From Haloplanus sp. HW8-1 (GTDB lineage: Archaea; Halobacteriota; Halobacteria; Halobacteriales; Haloferacaceae), in NCBI RefSeq assembly GCF_023703795.1, contig NZ_CP098518.1, positions 1,674,001 to 1,738,000 on the forward strand: DNA of 64,000 nucleotides, in the 5' to 3' direction. The position numbers were made by a program, and so were the translations under genes. Below are positions 26,559 through 33,887 of this stretch, piece after piece. The notes under the pieces are model-generated. The model was given only the letters and a program-made list of their open reading frames with translations. It was not told where the DNA came from and ran no database searches. Numbering within the stretch: position 1 is the first letter of the stretch; each line of letters begins with the position of its first letter.

Positions 26559-27140
26559 ATGACCGTCCGCGAGGTGGCCGTCGAGGCCTACCGCGAGGCA
26601 CTTCCGGCGCTCGGCGCCAGCCTCGTCGGCGGATTGCTGGCCGGCCTCGTCCTCGGTGGGATGCGCTCGGACCTGCGCACCGTCGAGGGCTTGCTCGTTC
26701 TCGTCCCCGCCCTCCTCGCCACCCGCGGTAACGTGTACGGGTCACTCGGCGCACGCCTGGCGACCGGTCTCCACCAGGGGTTGATCGAGCCCCGGATCCG
26801 CGCCGGCGACCGGCGCCTCCGGGCGGCCGCGGCCGCCGCCCTCGCCAACGGCCTCTTCACCTCGCTTTTCGCCGCGGCTGCCGCCTTCGTCATCCTCTCG
26901 GCGCTCGGTATGCCCGTCGCCCCGGTCGGGCGTCTCCTCGGCATCGCCCTCGTCGCCGGCCTCCTCTCGGGGACCACGCTCGTCGCCGTCGTCGTCACCG
27001 TCGTCTTCGCCGGCTACCGTCGCGGCTACAACCCGGACACGCTCGTCGGGCCACTCGTCACGACGACGGGCGACGTCTTCGGGGTCCTCTTTCTCCTGAT
27101 CGCGGTCCGAACCGTCGCGCTCGTGCTGGGGGGGATCTGA
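26559..27140 (+). CDS. MgtE-type integral membrane domain protein, first half of a pair
   Basis: A 193-residue protein with about five hydrophobic segments, equal to only the membrane domain of MgtE-type Mg2+ channels/transporters; the cytosolic N and CBS domains are absent. Recognisable features are 'ALGASLVGGLLAGLVLGG', 'LLVLVPALLATRGNVYGSLG' (the conserved pore-region pattern P-x-L-x-x-x-G-N) and 'LVGPLVTTTGDVFGVL'. The ATG at 26559 is preferred over an in-frame TTG four codons upstream. Its TGA stop is directly followed by the GTG of the second half, so the two are co-translated and probably assemble as a heterodimer. Confidence 0.82.
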   Translation: MTVREVAVEAYREALPALGASLVGGLLAGLVLGGMRSDLRTVEGLLVLVPALLATRGNVYGSLGARLATGLHQGLIEPRIRAGDRRLRAAAAAALANGLFTSLFAAAAAFVILSALGMPVAPVGRLLGIALVAGLLSGTTLVAVVVTVVFAGYRRGYNPDTLVGPLVTTTGDVFGVLFLLIAVRTVALVLGGI

Positions 27141-27698
27141 GTGTCGACCCCGTGGAGCGTCCGTGCCATTTCGCGGGCCATGCTCCCCGTACTCCTTCTC
27201 CTGACGCTCGTCGAACTCGGTAGCGGGCTCGTCCTCGGCAGTTTCGAGTCGACGCTCCTCCGGTATCCCTCTCTGCTCGTCCTGATCCCGGTCACCATCG
27301 GCACCGCGGGGAACCTGGGAAGCGTCCTCGCGGCCCGTCTCTCGACCGCCTTCCACCTCGGGACGCTCTCCTTTGCCCCCGACGACGAGACGCTCGCGGG
27401 CAACGCCGTCGCCACCGTCGCCCTCGCGGCCTCCATCTTCCCGCTCGTCGGTCTCGGCGCGTGGGGACTGAGCGCGCTCACCGGGTCGACCGCCCTCTCG
27501 CCGTGGACCGTCCTCGCCGTCTCGATCACCAGCGGCCTCTCGCTCGCCGTCCTCGCCGTCGTCGTCACCGTCGTCGCCACCTACGCCGCCTACCGCTTCG
27601 AACTGGATCCCGACGACGTGGTGATCCCCGTGGTCACCAACACTTGCGACGTCCTCGGGGTAGTGCTGCTTTACCTCTCGGTCCTGCTATTCGTCTAG
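27141..27698 (+). CDS. MgtE-type integral membrane domain protein, second half of a pair
   Basis: A 185-residue protein homologous to its upstream neighbour, again only the MgtE membrane domain: 'LLLLTLVELGSGLVLGSFE', 'LLVLIPVTIGTAGNLGSVLA' (same P...G-N signature) and 'DDVVIPVVTNTCDVLGVVLL'. The start is GTG at 27141, immediately after the stop of the first half. Divalent-cation transport by the heterodimer is inferred from the family. The last 12 bases overlap the convergent YjbQ-family gene. Confidence 0.82.
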   Translation: MSTPWSVRAISRAMLPVLLLLTLVELGSGLVLGSFESTLLRYPSLLVLIPVTIGTAGNLGSVLAARLSTAFHLGTLSFAPDDETLAGNAVATVALAASIFPLVGLGAWGLSALTGSTALSPWTVLAVSITSGLSLAVLAVVVTVVATYAAYRFELDPDDVVIPVVTNTCDVLGVVLLYLSVLLFV

Positions 27699-28067
27699 CA
27701 CCCGCACCGTCCGCTCGCGCGGGCCATCACACTCGACGAACAGGACGGACTGCCACCGGCCGAGTGCGAGGTCGCCGCCGGCGACCGGAACCGTCTCCGA
27801 CGGTCCCAGCAACAGCGCCCGCAGGTGCGAGTCGGCGTTGCCGTCGAGTTCGTCGTGGGCCCACCCGTCGTCCGGCACGAGATCCGCCAGGACGGTCCGC
27901 ACGTCCGAGAGCAGGCGCGGTTCGGCCTCGTTGATCGTGACGCCGGCGGTGGTGTGTTCGACGAAGACGGTGACGGTTCCGTCCGTGCCCGCCGGGACTG
28001 CGGCGGCGACCCGATCGGTCACGTCCACAACGTCGAGGCGTGTGTCGGTCGAGACGGTGAACTCCAT
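27687..28067 (-). CDS. YjbQ family protein (secondary thiamine-phosphate synthase type)
   Basis: A 126-residue YjbQ/UPF0047 protein. Motifs are 'GTVTVFVEHTTAGVTINE' near residue 30-47, 'HDELDGNADSHLRALLLGPS' near 72-91, and 'LGRWQSVLFVECDGPRERTV' near the end. E. coli YjbQ has weak thiamine-phosphate synthase activity, but the family's true role is unsettled. The ATG at 28067 is chosen because 'MEFTVSTDTRLDVVDVT' is the conserved start. Confidence 0.9.
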   Translation of the reverse strand: MEFTVSTDTRLDVVDVTDRVAAAVPAGTDGTVTVFVEHTTAGVTINEAEPRLLSDVRTVLADLVPDDGWAHDELDGNADSHLRALLLGPSETVPVAGGDLALGRWQSVLFVECDGPRERTVRVLDE

Positions 28068-28161
28068 GGTCGTCGCTCGGGTGGCCGACCGAAAAACGCT
28101 CCTCATTGCTACTCGACACCGTGGAGCAAGCTATTCGGTACCACGCCGCGTACGACCGTCC

Positions 28162-28677
28162 ATGGTCGACAGCCGCGACTACGAGTTCGAGGGAGACCGT
28201 CCAGACGTCGATCCGGACGCACGCGTCAGCCGCGAGGCGACGCTCGTCGGCGACGTGCGCGTCGGCGCCGACGCCAGCGTCTGGCCCGGCGTGGTGCTCC
28301 GGGGGGACGTCGCCCCGGTCGAGGTCGGTCGGGAGTCACACGTCGGCGACAACGCCGTCCTGCACGCCTCGACGGTCGGCGACCGGGTGATGGTGGGCCA
28401 CGGCGCCATCCTCAACGAGTCCGCCGTCGGCGACGGGTCGCTCGTCGGCTTCAACACGACGATCAACGCCGACGTGACCGTCGGCGACCGCTGCATCGTG
28501 GCCTCCGGGACCGTCGTTCCGGAAGCCTACGACATCCCCGCCCGCTCGTTCGTTCGCGGCGTGCCCGCGACGGCGACGCCGTTGGCGGAGACGAGCATCG
28601 ACGCCGACGCCATCTTCGAGGAGTACAGCACCGGCGGCTACACCGACCTGGCCGCACGCCACACTGACCTGTTCTGA
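28162..28677 (+). CDS. gamma-carbonic-anhydrase-like left-handed beta-helix protein with an altered metal site
   Basis: A 171-residue hexapeptide-repeat protein. Repeats run from 'VSREATLVGDVRVGADASVW' to 'VGDRCIVASGTVVPE', followed by the C-terminal helix 'DADAIFEEYSTGGYTDLAARH'. In gamma-carbonic anhydrases three His residues bind the metal; here H68 ('NAVLHAS') and H80 ('MVGHGAILN') are present, but the usual third ligand five residues after H80 is Asn85 (codon AAC). Carbonic anhydrase activity is therefore doubtful. The ATG at 28162 fits the family start 'MVDSRDYEFEG'. Confidence 0.85.
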   Translation: MVDSRDYEFEGDRPDVDPDARVSREATLVGDVRVGADASVWPGVVLRGDVAPVEVGRESHVGDNAVLHASTVGDRVMVGHGAILNESAVGDGSLVGFNTTINADVTVGDRCIVASGTVVPEAYDIPARSFVRGVPATATPLAETSIDADAIFEEYSTGGYTDLAARHTDLF

Positions 28678-28712
28678 TCGGTTGGCCGTCCTCGGTCGAG
28701 GGCGCGACGTGG

Positions 28713-29126
28713 TCACTCGTCCGGTCGAATCGGCCGGCCGTCCTCGGTCGGGGGCGCGACGTGGTCGACGAACGTCTCCACGTCGGGGTCGTGGACCGTC
28801 ACCTGCACCTCGATGTCGCCGAGTTCGTCGGGGTTGCCGACGGCGAAGTTGATCACGCCCTCGAGGGCCGCTTGCTTTTTCAGTGCGAACCCGAAGCCGT
28901 CCTCCGTCGCCTCGGCGAAGAATCGCTTACGGGCGGTGTCGAGGATCTCCTGGTCGTGCAGGCGCTCGGCGAACCGCTCCATCGAGTGGGTCTCGCCGAC
29001 CAACTGCCCCGGCTCCTCCCGGATCTCGGCGGTGGGAAACAGGTTCCGAATCGCGTCGGCGACGCGGTCGGTCACCTCCGTGTCGCGGACGGGTGCGACC
29101 ACCCGCACGTCGACCCGGTGGATCAT
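28713..29126 (-). CDS. UPF0201 family protein
   Basis: A 137-residue archaeal protein with the UPF0201 pattern: 'VTDRVADAIRNLFPTAEI', 'SMERFAERLHDQEILDTARK', 'FALKKQAALEGVINFAVG', 'LGDIEVQVTV' and the ending 'HVAPPTEDGRPI'. Its gene nearly always follows a UPF0200 kinase gene in archaea; here the start overlaps the upstream stop by four bases (29123-29126), so they are translationally coupled. An RNA-related role has been suggested for the family, but function is unproven. Confidence 0.88.
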   Translation of the reverse strand: MIHRVDVRVVAPVRDTEVTDRVADAIRNLFPTAEIREEPGQLVGETHSMERFAERLHDQEILDTARKRFFAEATEDGFGFALKKQAALEGVINFAVGNPDELGDIEVQVTVHDPDVETFVDHVAPPTEDGRPIRPDE

Positions 29127-29674
29127 CGCTCCACCTCCACGCCGAGCAGGTCGCGAACCCGGGCGTGGAACGACGTCAGCGATCCCGTGTTCTCGACGGT
29201 CACGTCGGCCCGGTCCATCACCTCGTCCATCCCGAAGCCGAGTTCGCGTTCCTCGCGCTCGCGGAGGGCCTCGCGGTCGACGTCGGAGTCGTCGCGCTCG
29301 CGGTCGGAGAGGCGACTCACCCGGGTCTCGAACGGCGCCTCGACGCTCACGAGGACGAAGTCGTCGCCGAACGCCGCCTCGAAGCGATCCGCCTCGACCG
29401 GCGAACGGAGGCCGTCGACGAGGACCGTCTCCGCCTCGTCGAGTGCGTCCTCGATCAACGGGAGCGACCGCTCGGCGATGGCTGCCTCGCCCTCCTCCTC
29501 GCGGAGTGCCGTCGCCACGTCGCCGTGGTGTTCGCCCGGATCGAGTCCCCGCTCCCGACACGCCCGTCGGATCACGTCGCCCATGGTGACGACCGGGATG
29601 CCCGCCTCGTGTGCGACCGCGGCGGCTTCGCCCTTGCCGCTCCCCGGAAGCCCCACGGTGCCGAGTACCTTCAT
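29123..29674 (-). CDS. UPF0200 nucleotide kinase-like protein (dephospho-CoA kinase-like)
   Basis: A 183-residue P-loop kinase. Walker A is 'GTVGLPGSGKGEAAAVA' at residues 5-21; other features are 'GIPVVTMGDVIRRACRERG', 'VLVDGLRSPVEADRFEAAF', and the lid-like 'RLSDRERDDSDVDREALRER'. Related to adenylate and dephospho-CoA kinases; archaea lack the bacterial CoaE, and some UPF0200-like proteins are candidates for it. First gene of the two-gene operon with UPF0201. A TATA-like element at about 29698-29705 lies 27 bases upstream. Confidence 0.85.
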   Translation of the reverse strand: MKVLGTVGLPGSGKGEAAAVAHEAGIPVVTMGDVIRRACRERGLDPGEHHGDVATALREEEGEAAIAERSLPLIEDALDEAETVLVDGLRSPVEADRFEAAFGDDFVLVSVEAPFETRVSRLSDRERDDSDVDREALREREERELGFGMDEVMDRADVTVENTGSLTSFHARVRDLLGVEVER

Positions 29675-29697
29675 CGACCTCTCGTACCCGCCTCGTG

Positions 29698-29706
29698 GCC
29701 TTATAC
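29698..29706 (-). promoter_or_regulatory. TATA-like promoter element for the UPF0200/UPF0201 operon
   Basis: On the minus strand the sequence reads 'agtataagg', centred about 27 bases before the ATG at 29674, as expected for leaderless transcription. Confidence 0.5.
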
Positions 29707-29712
29707 TCTGCC

Positions 29713-29940
29713 GTGTCGTCCCGTCGAGCGCGAGGTTCTTCGCTGTCCGGCGCCTTCCGTCGCTATGGCTCAGCGTTCCCCCTCACCCGTGCCCTCTGGT
29801 TCGTCGTCGTCGGGTGGATCGGCTGGCTCTGTGCGAACGTCGCCAGCGCTCTCGCCGTCACCGTCGTCGGCCTGCCCCTCGCGATTCCGATGTTCGATCG
29901 CCTCCCGCTTGTCACGTCGCTGTATCGGTTCGACGGCTAA
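29713..29940 (+). CDS. small YccF-like membrane protein
   Basis: A 75-residue protein if the GTG at 29713 is used. The body 'RALWFVVVGWIGWLCANVAS' and 'LAVTVVGLPLAIPMFDRLP' closely follows the YccF inner-membrane domain (LWF..VGWW...G.PL....F..LP), with two hydrophobic segments. It lacks the second copy of the domain found in bacterial YccF. Start uncertain: no ATG lies in frame, and no TATA box is well placed for this strand. It ends 41 bases before the tRNA gene. Confidence 0.6.
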   Translation: MSSRRARGSSLSGAFRRYGSAFPLTRALWFVVVGWIGWLCANVASALAVTVVGLPLAIPMFDRLPLVTSLYRFDG

Positions 29941-30020
29941 GCCGAACGGTTTTTTGACTCCGCTACCCTCGTCGCCGACGAGGGCACGTAGCTCAGTCCG
30001 GATAGAGCGTCGGACTTCTA

Positions 30021-30049
30021 ACTCCGCGCGGTCGCGTGCGGGGGAAGCC
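30021..30049 (+). other. tRNA intron (bulge-helix-bulge type)
   Basis: 29-nt intron at the canonical 37/38 position of tRNA-Arg(UCU). Its own stem pairs CTCCGC (30022-30027) with GCGGGG (30038-30043) with one G-U pair, completing the bulge-helix-bulge structure recognised by the archaeal splicing endonuclease. Confidence 0.9.
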
Positions 30050-30063
30050 ATCCGACGGTCGTG

Positions 30064-30085
30064 GGTTCAAATCCCATCGTGCCCG
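30064..30085 (+). repeat. attL: 22-nt direct repeat in the tRNA-Arg 3' end
   Basis: The bases from the T-arm to the tRNA end are repeated exactly at 35790-35811. Integration by the tyrosine recombinase at this sequence restores a complete tRNA gene. Confidence 0.85.
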
Positions 30086-30580
30086 TACAGCAACACTCGG
30101 TTGCCTCCTTCAGCGTGAAAACACGCTTCAGGAGTACTACCGCGTCAATTCTCGCGGTTCTCATTCCCTCCGTCACGCTCTCAATCTGGAGTTCGTTCAA
30201 CGGCTGAACGCCCCCCTTCGCCTGCTGTCGATTTCTATACTCGGCTCCGGCTGTCAGCGGGGAACTCCACCCACCCATCTACCGACCCACCGGAAACGAA
30301 CCGGAGTGGGGTCCATGCGGCCCCCGGCGGTTCGTTTCGGTGCATCGACCGGCGGAGCATCCGCCGGGAGCGAGGAAAAGGGAGCGAGGCTCGTCGACGA
30401 GCGAGCGACCTTTCGGAGCGACGCGAGGAGATCGGCGTCGGGCGCTAACCGACGCCGACCGAGTGACCGACCGGAAGCGGCCCCCCTTCCATGGGGGGCC
30501 GACCCGGAAGTCCGAGCGCACGCTCTCGACCGAAGGGAGAGAGCCAGCGAGGTTGCGGTGCTGGTGCGGGGGCGGTCGTG
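30086..30580. other. 495-base GC-rich stretch before rep; candidate replication origin
   Basis: No credible protein gene is seen. It holds two strong perfect hairpins: TCGGCGTCGG (30432-30441) pairing with CCGACGCCGA (30449-30458) around a 7-nt loop, and GGCCCCCC (30479-30486) pairing with GGGGGGCC (30493-30500) around a 6-nt loop. Their position just upstream of a HUH Rep gene makes them candidates for a double-strand origin or nick-site hairpin. Nick site not identified with confidence. Confidence 0.4.
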
Positions 30581-31945
30581 GTGAGCGATCCAACTTCCGT
30601 AACTGGACCACACGCCCCAGACTGGGAGTCGCGCTCTCGGCCTTCCAAGAATAACTGTAAACCAGACTCAAACGAGTCTGAAACCTCCGAAGAACGCATA
30701 TCCGGTCGCTACTGGTGGCGTCGAAAAAACGAGACTGTCGACGAACTACTCGACACACTCCCCCAGCGGTCGACTCGACCGGCCGCGGTTCGTGAGAAGA
30801 CAAAATTGCGCGAGGACTGCGTCCGAGATCGCGCTGACGGTGGGCATCGATCTAAACCGATGAGTGCAGTTATCCGCGAATTTCTGAGTTGGTACAACGA
30901 CTACCGCCACGCTCACCTGGTGTTCAACGACCCCGACGGCAATACTGTTCGCTCAAAGATGGAAAATTCACACCAACCCAGCTATGGGAATCGATACTAC
31001 GCTCGCTTCAAGGCTCTCGAACGGCAGGTCATTCAGGAATACGATAATCCTCACTCCTGCATCCTAACGTTCTCCGGATCACACAAGAACGCCAACGGTG
31101 ATTGGCGCTGTCCCGTCGACCACCTTCGCGACGTGATCGACACGTGGCGTCCCGAGCGCGGCGGTGGTGTCTATCATCAGCTCCGTCAATCACTTGACGG
31201 CATGGAATGGGAGTATTGCGTCGGTGTCGAACACAATTCGAAGGGTTACGGGCACGTACACGTCGGTGTATTCGTCGACGGTGAAGTTGCTGAATCAGAT
31301 TTTCACAACGTCATTGACGAACATCTCCGCCTCTGCGATATTGCGCACCGTGATGCTCACAACTACTACCATCCTGATTCCGAGAAGAAGCCAATTTCTG
31401 TGCGGCGTATCGATCCGAGCCTCGATCCCGAGGACTACGATGGTTCGAGCGATGTTGTCGGCAACGTCGCATCATATCTTGCTGAGTACATCGGTGCTGC
31501 CGCCGATTCGGAGTTATTCGACCGATCTCCCCAGGAACTCTATTTTCGTGCCGCTTGCTGGGCATCTGGAACCCAGCGCGTTCGCTTCTCGACCGGTGCT
31601 AACGAGATGATTCGCCACGATCGTGATGAATCACGCCGTGTTGAGACGATGGGGCCAGTAAACCATGGCTGGAAACCCGACGCAACCGCAGAAAAAATCG
31701 CTGAAGCCGCGAACCATCCTGACCGCTCGGCTACCGAGTGGCTAGAAGAACCGGACGAAGGATGCTGGACCCTACAGGGAATCGGTCGGGTCGACGATGA
31801 GGGTGAGACTACGTTCGAAATCGAACAATCAACGGTCCAGTATCGGGAGATTCACGGTGCGGAGTCTCTTGATCCACCGAAAAAGTTGCCACCTACGCGT
31901 CCGATACCAGAGTCAACTGATACATCGTTAGTGGAGTACCATTGA
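30581..31945 (+). CDS. HUH-type rolling-circle replication initiator protein (Rep)
   Basis: A 454-residue protein if the GTG at 30581 is used; a later ATG at 'MSAVIREFLSWYNDYRH' is an alternative. The core matches haloarchaeal plasmid/pleolipovirus Rep proteins: motif 1 'HSCILTFSGSHKN', the metal-binding HUH 'GYGHVHVGVFVDGEV', and the catalytic Tyr motif 'NVASYLAEYIGAAAD', followed by a 'YFRAACWASGTQRVRFS' region typical of these proteins. It nicks the origin and primes rolling-circle replication. The start region is GC-rich while the rest of the gene is closer to island composition. Confidence 0.87.
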   Translation: MSDPTSVTGPHAPDWESRSRPSKNNCKPDSNESETSEERISGRYWWRRKNETVDELLDTLPQRSTRPAAVREKTKLREDCVRDRADGGHRSKPMSAVIREFLSWYNDYRHAHLVFNDPDGNTVRSKMENSHQPSYGNRYYARFKALERQVIQEYDNPHSCILTFSGSHKNANGDWRCPVDHLRDVIDTWRPERGGGVYHQLRQSLDGMEWEYCVGVEHNSKGYGHVHVGVFVDGEVAESDFHNVIDEHLRLCDIAHRDAHNYYHPDSEKKPISVRRIDPSLDPEDYDGSSDVVGNVASYLAEYIGAAADSELFDRSPQELYFRAACWASGTQRVRFSTGANEMIRHDRDESRRVETMGPVNHGWKPDATAEKIAEAANHPDRSATEWLEEPDEGCWTLQGIGRVDDEGETTFEIEQSTVQYREIHGAESLDPPKKLPPTRPIPESTDTSLVEYH

Positions 31946-32092
31946 TACCTATATTTCCCCGAGATTCGGCCAATCTGCATGATTACAGGCTTCGTACGGG
32001 AAGGGTTAGTCTAGTATCAGTATTATTATGATATAGTCGGCATTCTGTCTTCAAGGTATCTGTTGCTTATAAGAATCAATAGAGGCGACATG

Positions 32093-32100
32093 ATTTTTAT
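32093..32100 (+). promoter_or_regulatory. TATA-like promoter element for the gene at 32124
   Basis: 'tttttatt' centred about 27 bases before the ATG at 32124; supports that start over an in-frame TTG four codons upstream. Confidence 0.5.
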
Positions 32101-32123
32101 TCAGGGCTGAATTGTATGGCAAT

Positions 32124-32612
32124 ATGGCAATAGAAATTATTGTTGATATCGTAACTCCGCTTTCTCTTGTCGCACTTGTTTACCAGCTCTGGCAGAGAAA
32201 AAAGCAATTTACTACTGAATTTGAGGATAATTTCACTGACCAATACCGGGACGTTGCTATCGAGATACCAGTAGACGCCTTATTAGATGACTCTGATGGA
32301 GACGGATATCGAGGCGATCTCAAACAATATTATAGATATGTCGATCTAACAAACGAACAAATATTTCTGAGAAAAGAAGGAAGAATAAGCAAATCGACTT
32401 GGGAGAATTGGCGGAAAGGAATCGAGTCTCATTTGGATCGGGATGATTTCCGGAGGGCTTGGCAAGAGATCAGATCAAGAGACCCCGATAGTTTTAAAGA
32501 ATTACAGAAATTTGAAAATAAGGAATTTCCCGATGATCCCCGGCGTTGGGATCACTCATACCGAGCCTTTCTGGAAGCTTGGTGGTATTCAATCTGGAAC
32601 CGAGGTGGTTGA
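32124..32612 (+). CDS. unknown AT-rich island protein with N-terminal membrane helix
   Basis: A 162-residue protein. Residues 1-22 'MAIEIIVDIVTPLSLVAL' form a likely N-terminal membrane anchor followed by the basic 'QRKKQF'. The soluble part is rich in acidic and aromatic residues, with 'KEGRISKSTWENWRKGIESH' and 'FRRAWQEIRSRDPDSF' suggesting a helical domain; a DUF4760-like architecture is possible but unproved. Codon usage is markedly AT-rich compared with the host. Neighbours are Rep (upstream) and a GIY-YIG-like gene (downstream, same strand). Function unknown. Confidence 0.6.
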   Translation: MAIEIIVDIVTPLSLVALVYQLWQRKKQFTTEFEDNFTDQYRDVAIEIPVDALLDDSDGDGYRGDLKQYYRYVDLTNEQIFLRKEGRISKSTWENWRKGIESHLDRDDFRRAWQEIRSRDPDSFKELQKFENKEFPDDPRRWDHSYRAFLEAWWYSIWNRGG

Positions 32613-32651
32613 TTGCGATGGTAACTCAAAATTCTGTTCTGCTGCGGAACC

Positions 32652-32664
32652 CAAATATAATATA
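32652..32664 (+). promoter_or_regulatory. TATA-like element before the island GIY-YIG gene
   Basis: 'aaatataatatag' lies about 30-40 bases before the ATG at 32693, in an AT-rich background, so confidence is limited. Confidence 0.35.
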
Positions 32665-32692
32665 GATTGTAAAGTATTGACGTTATGATTGC

Positions 32693-33274
32693 ATGGACTC
32701 TATTGATTTGCCCTCCAGTGAAGAGATTCTGCACCCTGATTCACTCCCGCCGGTAGATTCTAATAATATTTCAAATGAACTGAATTTTCTCTCTTCACTC
32801 TCTGGATATTCCTCCGATAATATAGTGTATGTACTGAGATGTAGACAGATGGAGCCTGATTCAAAAATTATTTCACGAGCTGAGTTACTTTATGATGATG
32901 TTGATACTTACAAGCAACATTATTATCCAAATTGGGTTGATCATGCTCTTGAATCTGAGCTTCTCTTGTATGTTGGGTGGACTAATGATGTTCAAAGGCG
33001 GATAACGGACCATTTAACTGGTGAAGGTGCTGTTTTCACAGAAATATTCCCTCCTATAGGGATAGTGAAATTATACCCTGCAGACACATCCAGAGAGGCT
33101 AAGCGAATGGAATCACAGGTTGCTTCTCAATTATCTGATGCTGTATCCGGTCGCGGCACAATTGAGTTCGACGATGATGAACCCTATTCCTTTGCCGACT
33201 TTATTTCAGAAGTTGAGTCTTCAAATCCTCCGCCTCAATTGGTATCTGAAACCGCATATGTCTATTCACTATAG
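32693..33274 (+). CDS. GIY-YIG nuclease-like protein of the integrated element, with an insertion in the domain
   Basis: A 193-residue AT-rich gene. The GIY-YIG elements are split: the first strand 'DNIVYVLRCR' near residue 43-52 is followed by about 45 extra residues ('QMEPDSKIISRAELLYDDVD...'), then the second strand 'ELLLYVGWTNDVQRRITDH' near 90-106 with the catalytic Arg region, and 'DTSREAKRMESQVASQL', where the Glu corresponds to the metal-binding residue. An N-terminal extension of about 40 residues is unique. Such enzymes serve in mobile-element homing, restriction or repair; here the role is unknown. It overlaps the next convergent gene by 6 bases. Confidence 0.7.
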   Translation: MDSIDLPSSEEILHPDSLPPVDSNNISNELNFLSSLSGYSSDNIVYVLRCRQMEPDSKIISRAELLYDDVDTYKQHYYPNWVDHALESELLLYVGWTNDVQRRITDHLTGEGAVFTEIFPPIGIVKLYPADTSREAKRMESQVASQLSDAVSGRGTIEFDDDEPYSFADFISEVESSNPPPQLVSETAYVYSL

Positions 33275-33763
33275 ATCAGATCCCCGTTCTGCAGGTGATT
33301 GATTCAGTTCATCACGTTCTACTTTCGACAGTTCTATCTCTATTTTTTCATATTCGTCATATTTCCCCAGATTAGAGTCATGAAAACCTCTATCTGAACA
33401 TTGTTCATATACTACTTTGCTGATTGACCCATTTTCAGGTATTTTCAGGGTCAGTATCATTCGCACTTTTGCACCTGGATCAATTAGAACTGCTCCAGAA
33501 AACCATCCTGGTGGAAGTTCGTCATCGGAAAAGCGATGATCCTTAAGTCCACTGTACATATTTCCGTCTTCGCCAACAAACTGGATATATTTGTCATTAT
33601 ATTCCCAAGTTCCATCACTCAAATTCTCAACAGCTACACAAAGAAACTTCTCATCAACAGGGCCCTCCACATGGTGGATCAATTTTCCTAAATCAATCTG
33701 TATAATTCCCAGTATATCTATTCTTATATAATCTCCGCGCTCGGAAGCGACGACATTTTTCAT
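33269..33763 (-). CDS. unknown AT-rich island protein, possibly beta-sandwich (DUF4352-like)
   Basis: A 164-residue acidic protein with no signal peptide or membrane helix. The middle part 'KFLCVAVENLSDGTWEYND', 'YIQFVGEDGNMYSGLKDH', 'PPGWFSGAVLIDPGAKVRM', 'ILTLKIPENGSISKVVYE' follows the order of strands in DUF4352/telokin-like beta sandwiches (extra-cellular interaction domains), but without a lipoprotein signal. Not confidently recognised. It lies on the opposite strand to the GIY-YIG gene and overlaps its end by 6 bases. Confidence 0.55.
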   Translation of the reverse strand: MKNVVASERGDYIRIDILGIIQIDLGKLIHHVEGPVDEKFLCVAVENLSDGTWEYNDKYIQFVGEDGNMYSGLKDHRFSDDELPPGWFSGAVLIDPGAKVRMILTLKIPENGSISKVVYEQCSDRGFHDSNLGKYDEYEKIEIELSKVERDELNQSPAERGSDL

Positions 33764-33887
33764 ATTATTTCAGTTAGTGACATATCCGAAATATCTATCG
33801 GAACTTCAATACTTCTTTTTCAGAGAGCTTCCTCTGCTAGCAAATAAAATCGCCGAGACGGATTTTGAACTGATGAATGTATTGAAC

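Larger units (their letters stand above)
29982..30085 (+). tRNA. tRNA-Arg (anticodon UCU) with a 29-nt intron
   Basis: The acceptor stem pairs GGGCACG (29982-29988) with CGTGCCC (30078-30084), with G30085 as discriminator. The anticodon stem TCGGA (30010-30014) pairs with TCCGA (30051-30055). The loop is C-U-UCU-A with the anticodon at 30017-30019. An intron of 29 bases (30021-30049) follows position 37. The splice site is a canonical bulge-helix-bulge: CTTC (30015-30018) pairs with GAAG (30044-30047), flanked by 3-nt bulges TAA and CCA, each cut between its second and third base. The T-arm is GTGGG-TTCAAAT-CCCAT. The 3' part is the attachment site of the adjoining integrated element. Confidence 0.95.

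Noticed and set aside
29765-30118. An ATG-started frame overlapping the YccF-like gene
   Set aside because: It is Ser/Pro-rich and out of frame with the clear YccF-like membrane sequence, and it runs into the tRNA.
30279-30803. Overlapping frames on both strands upstream of rep
   Set aside because: They share Arg/Ser/Pro-rich shadow composition and run through the strong hairpins; none resembles a known family.
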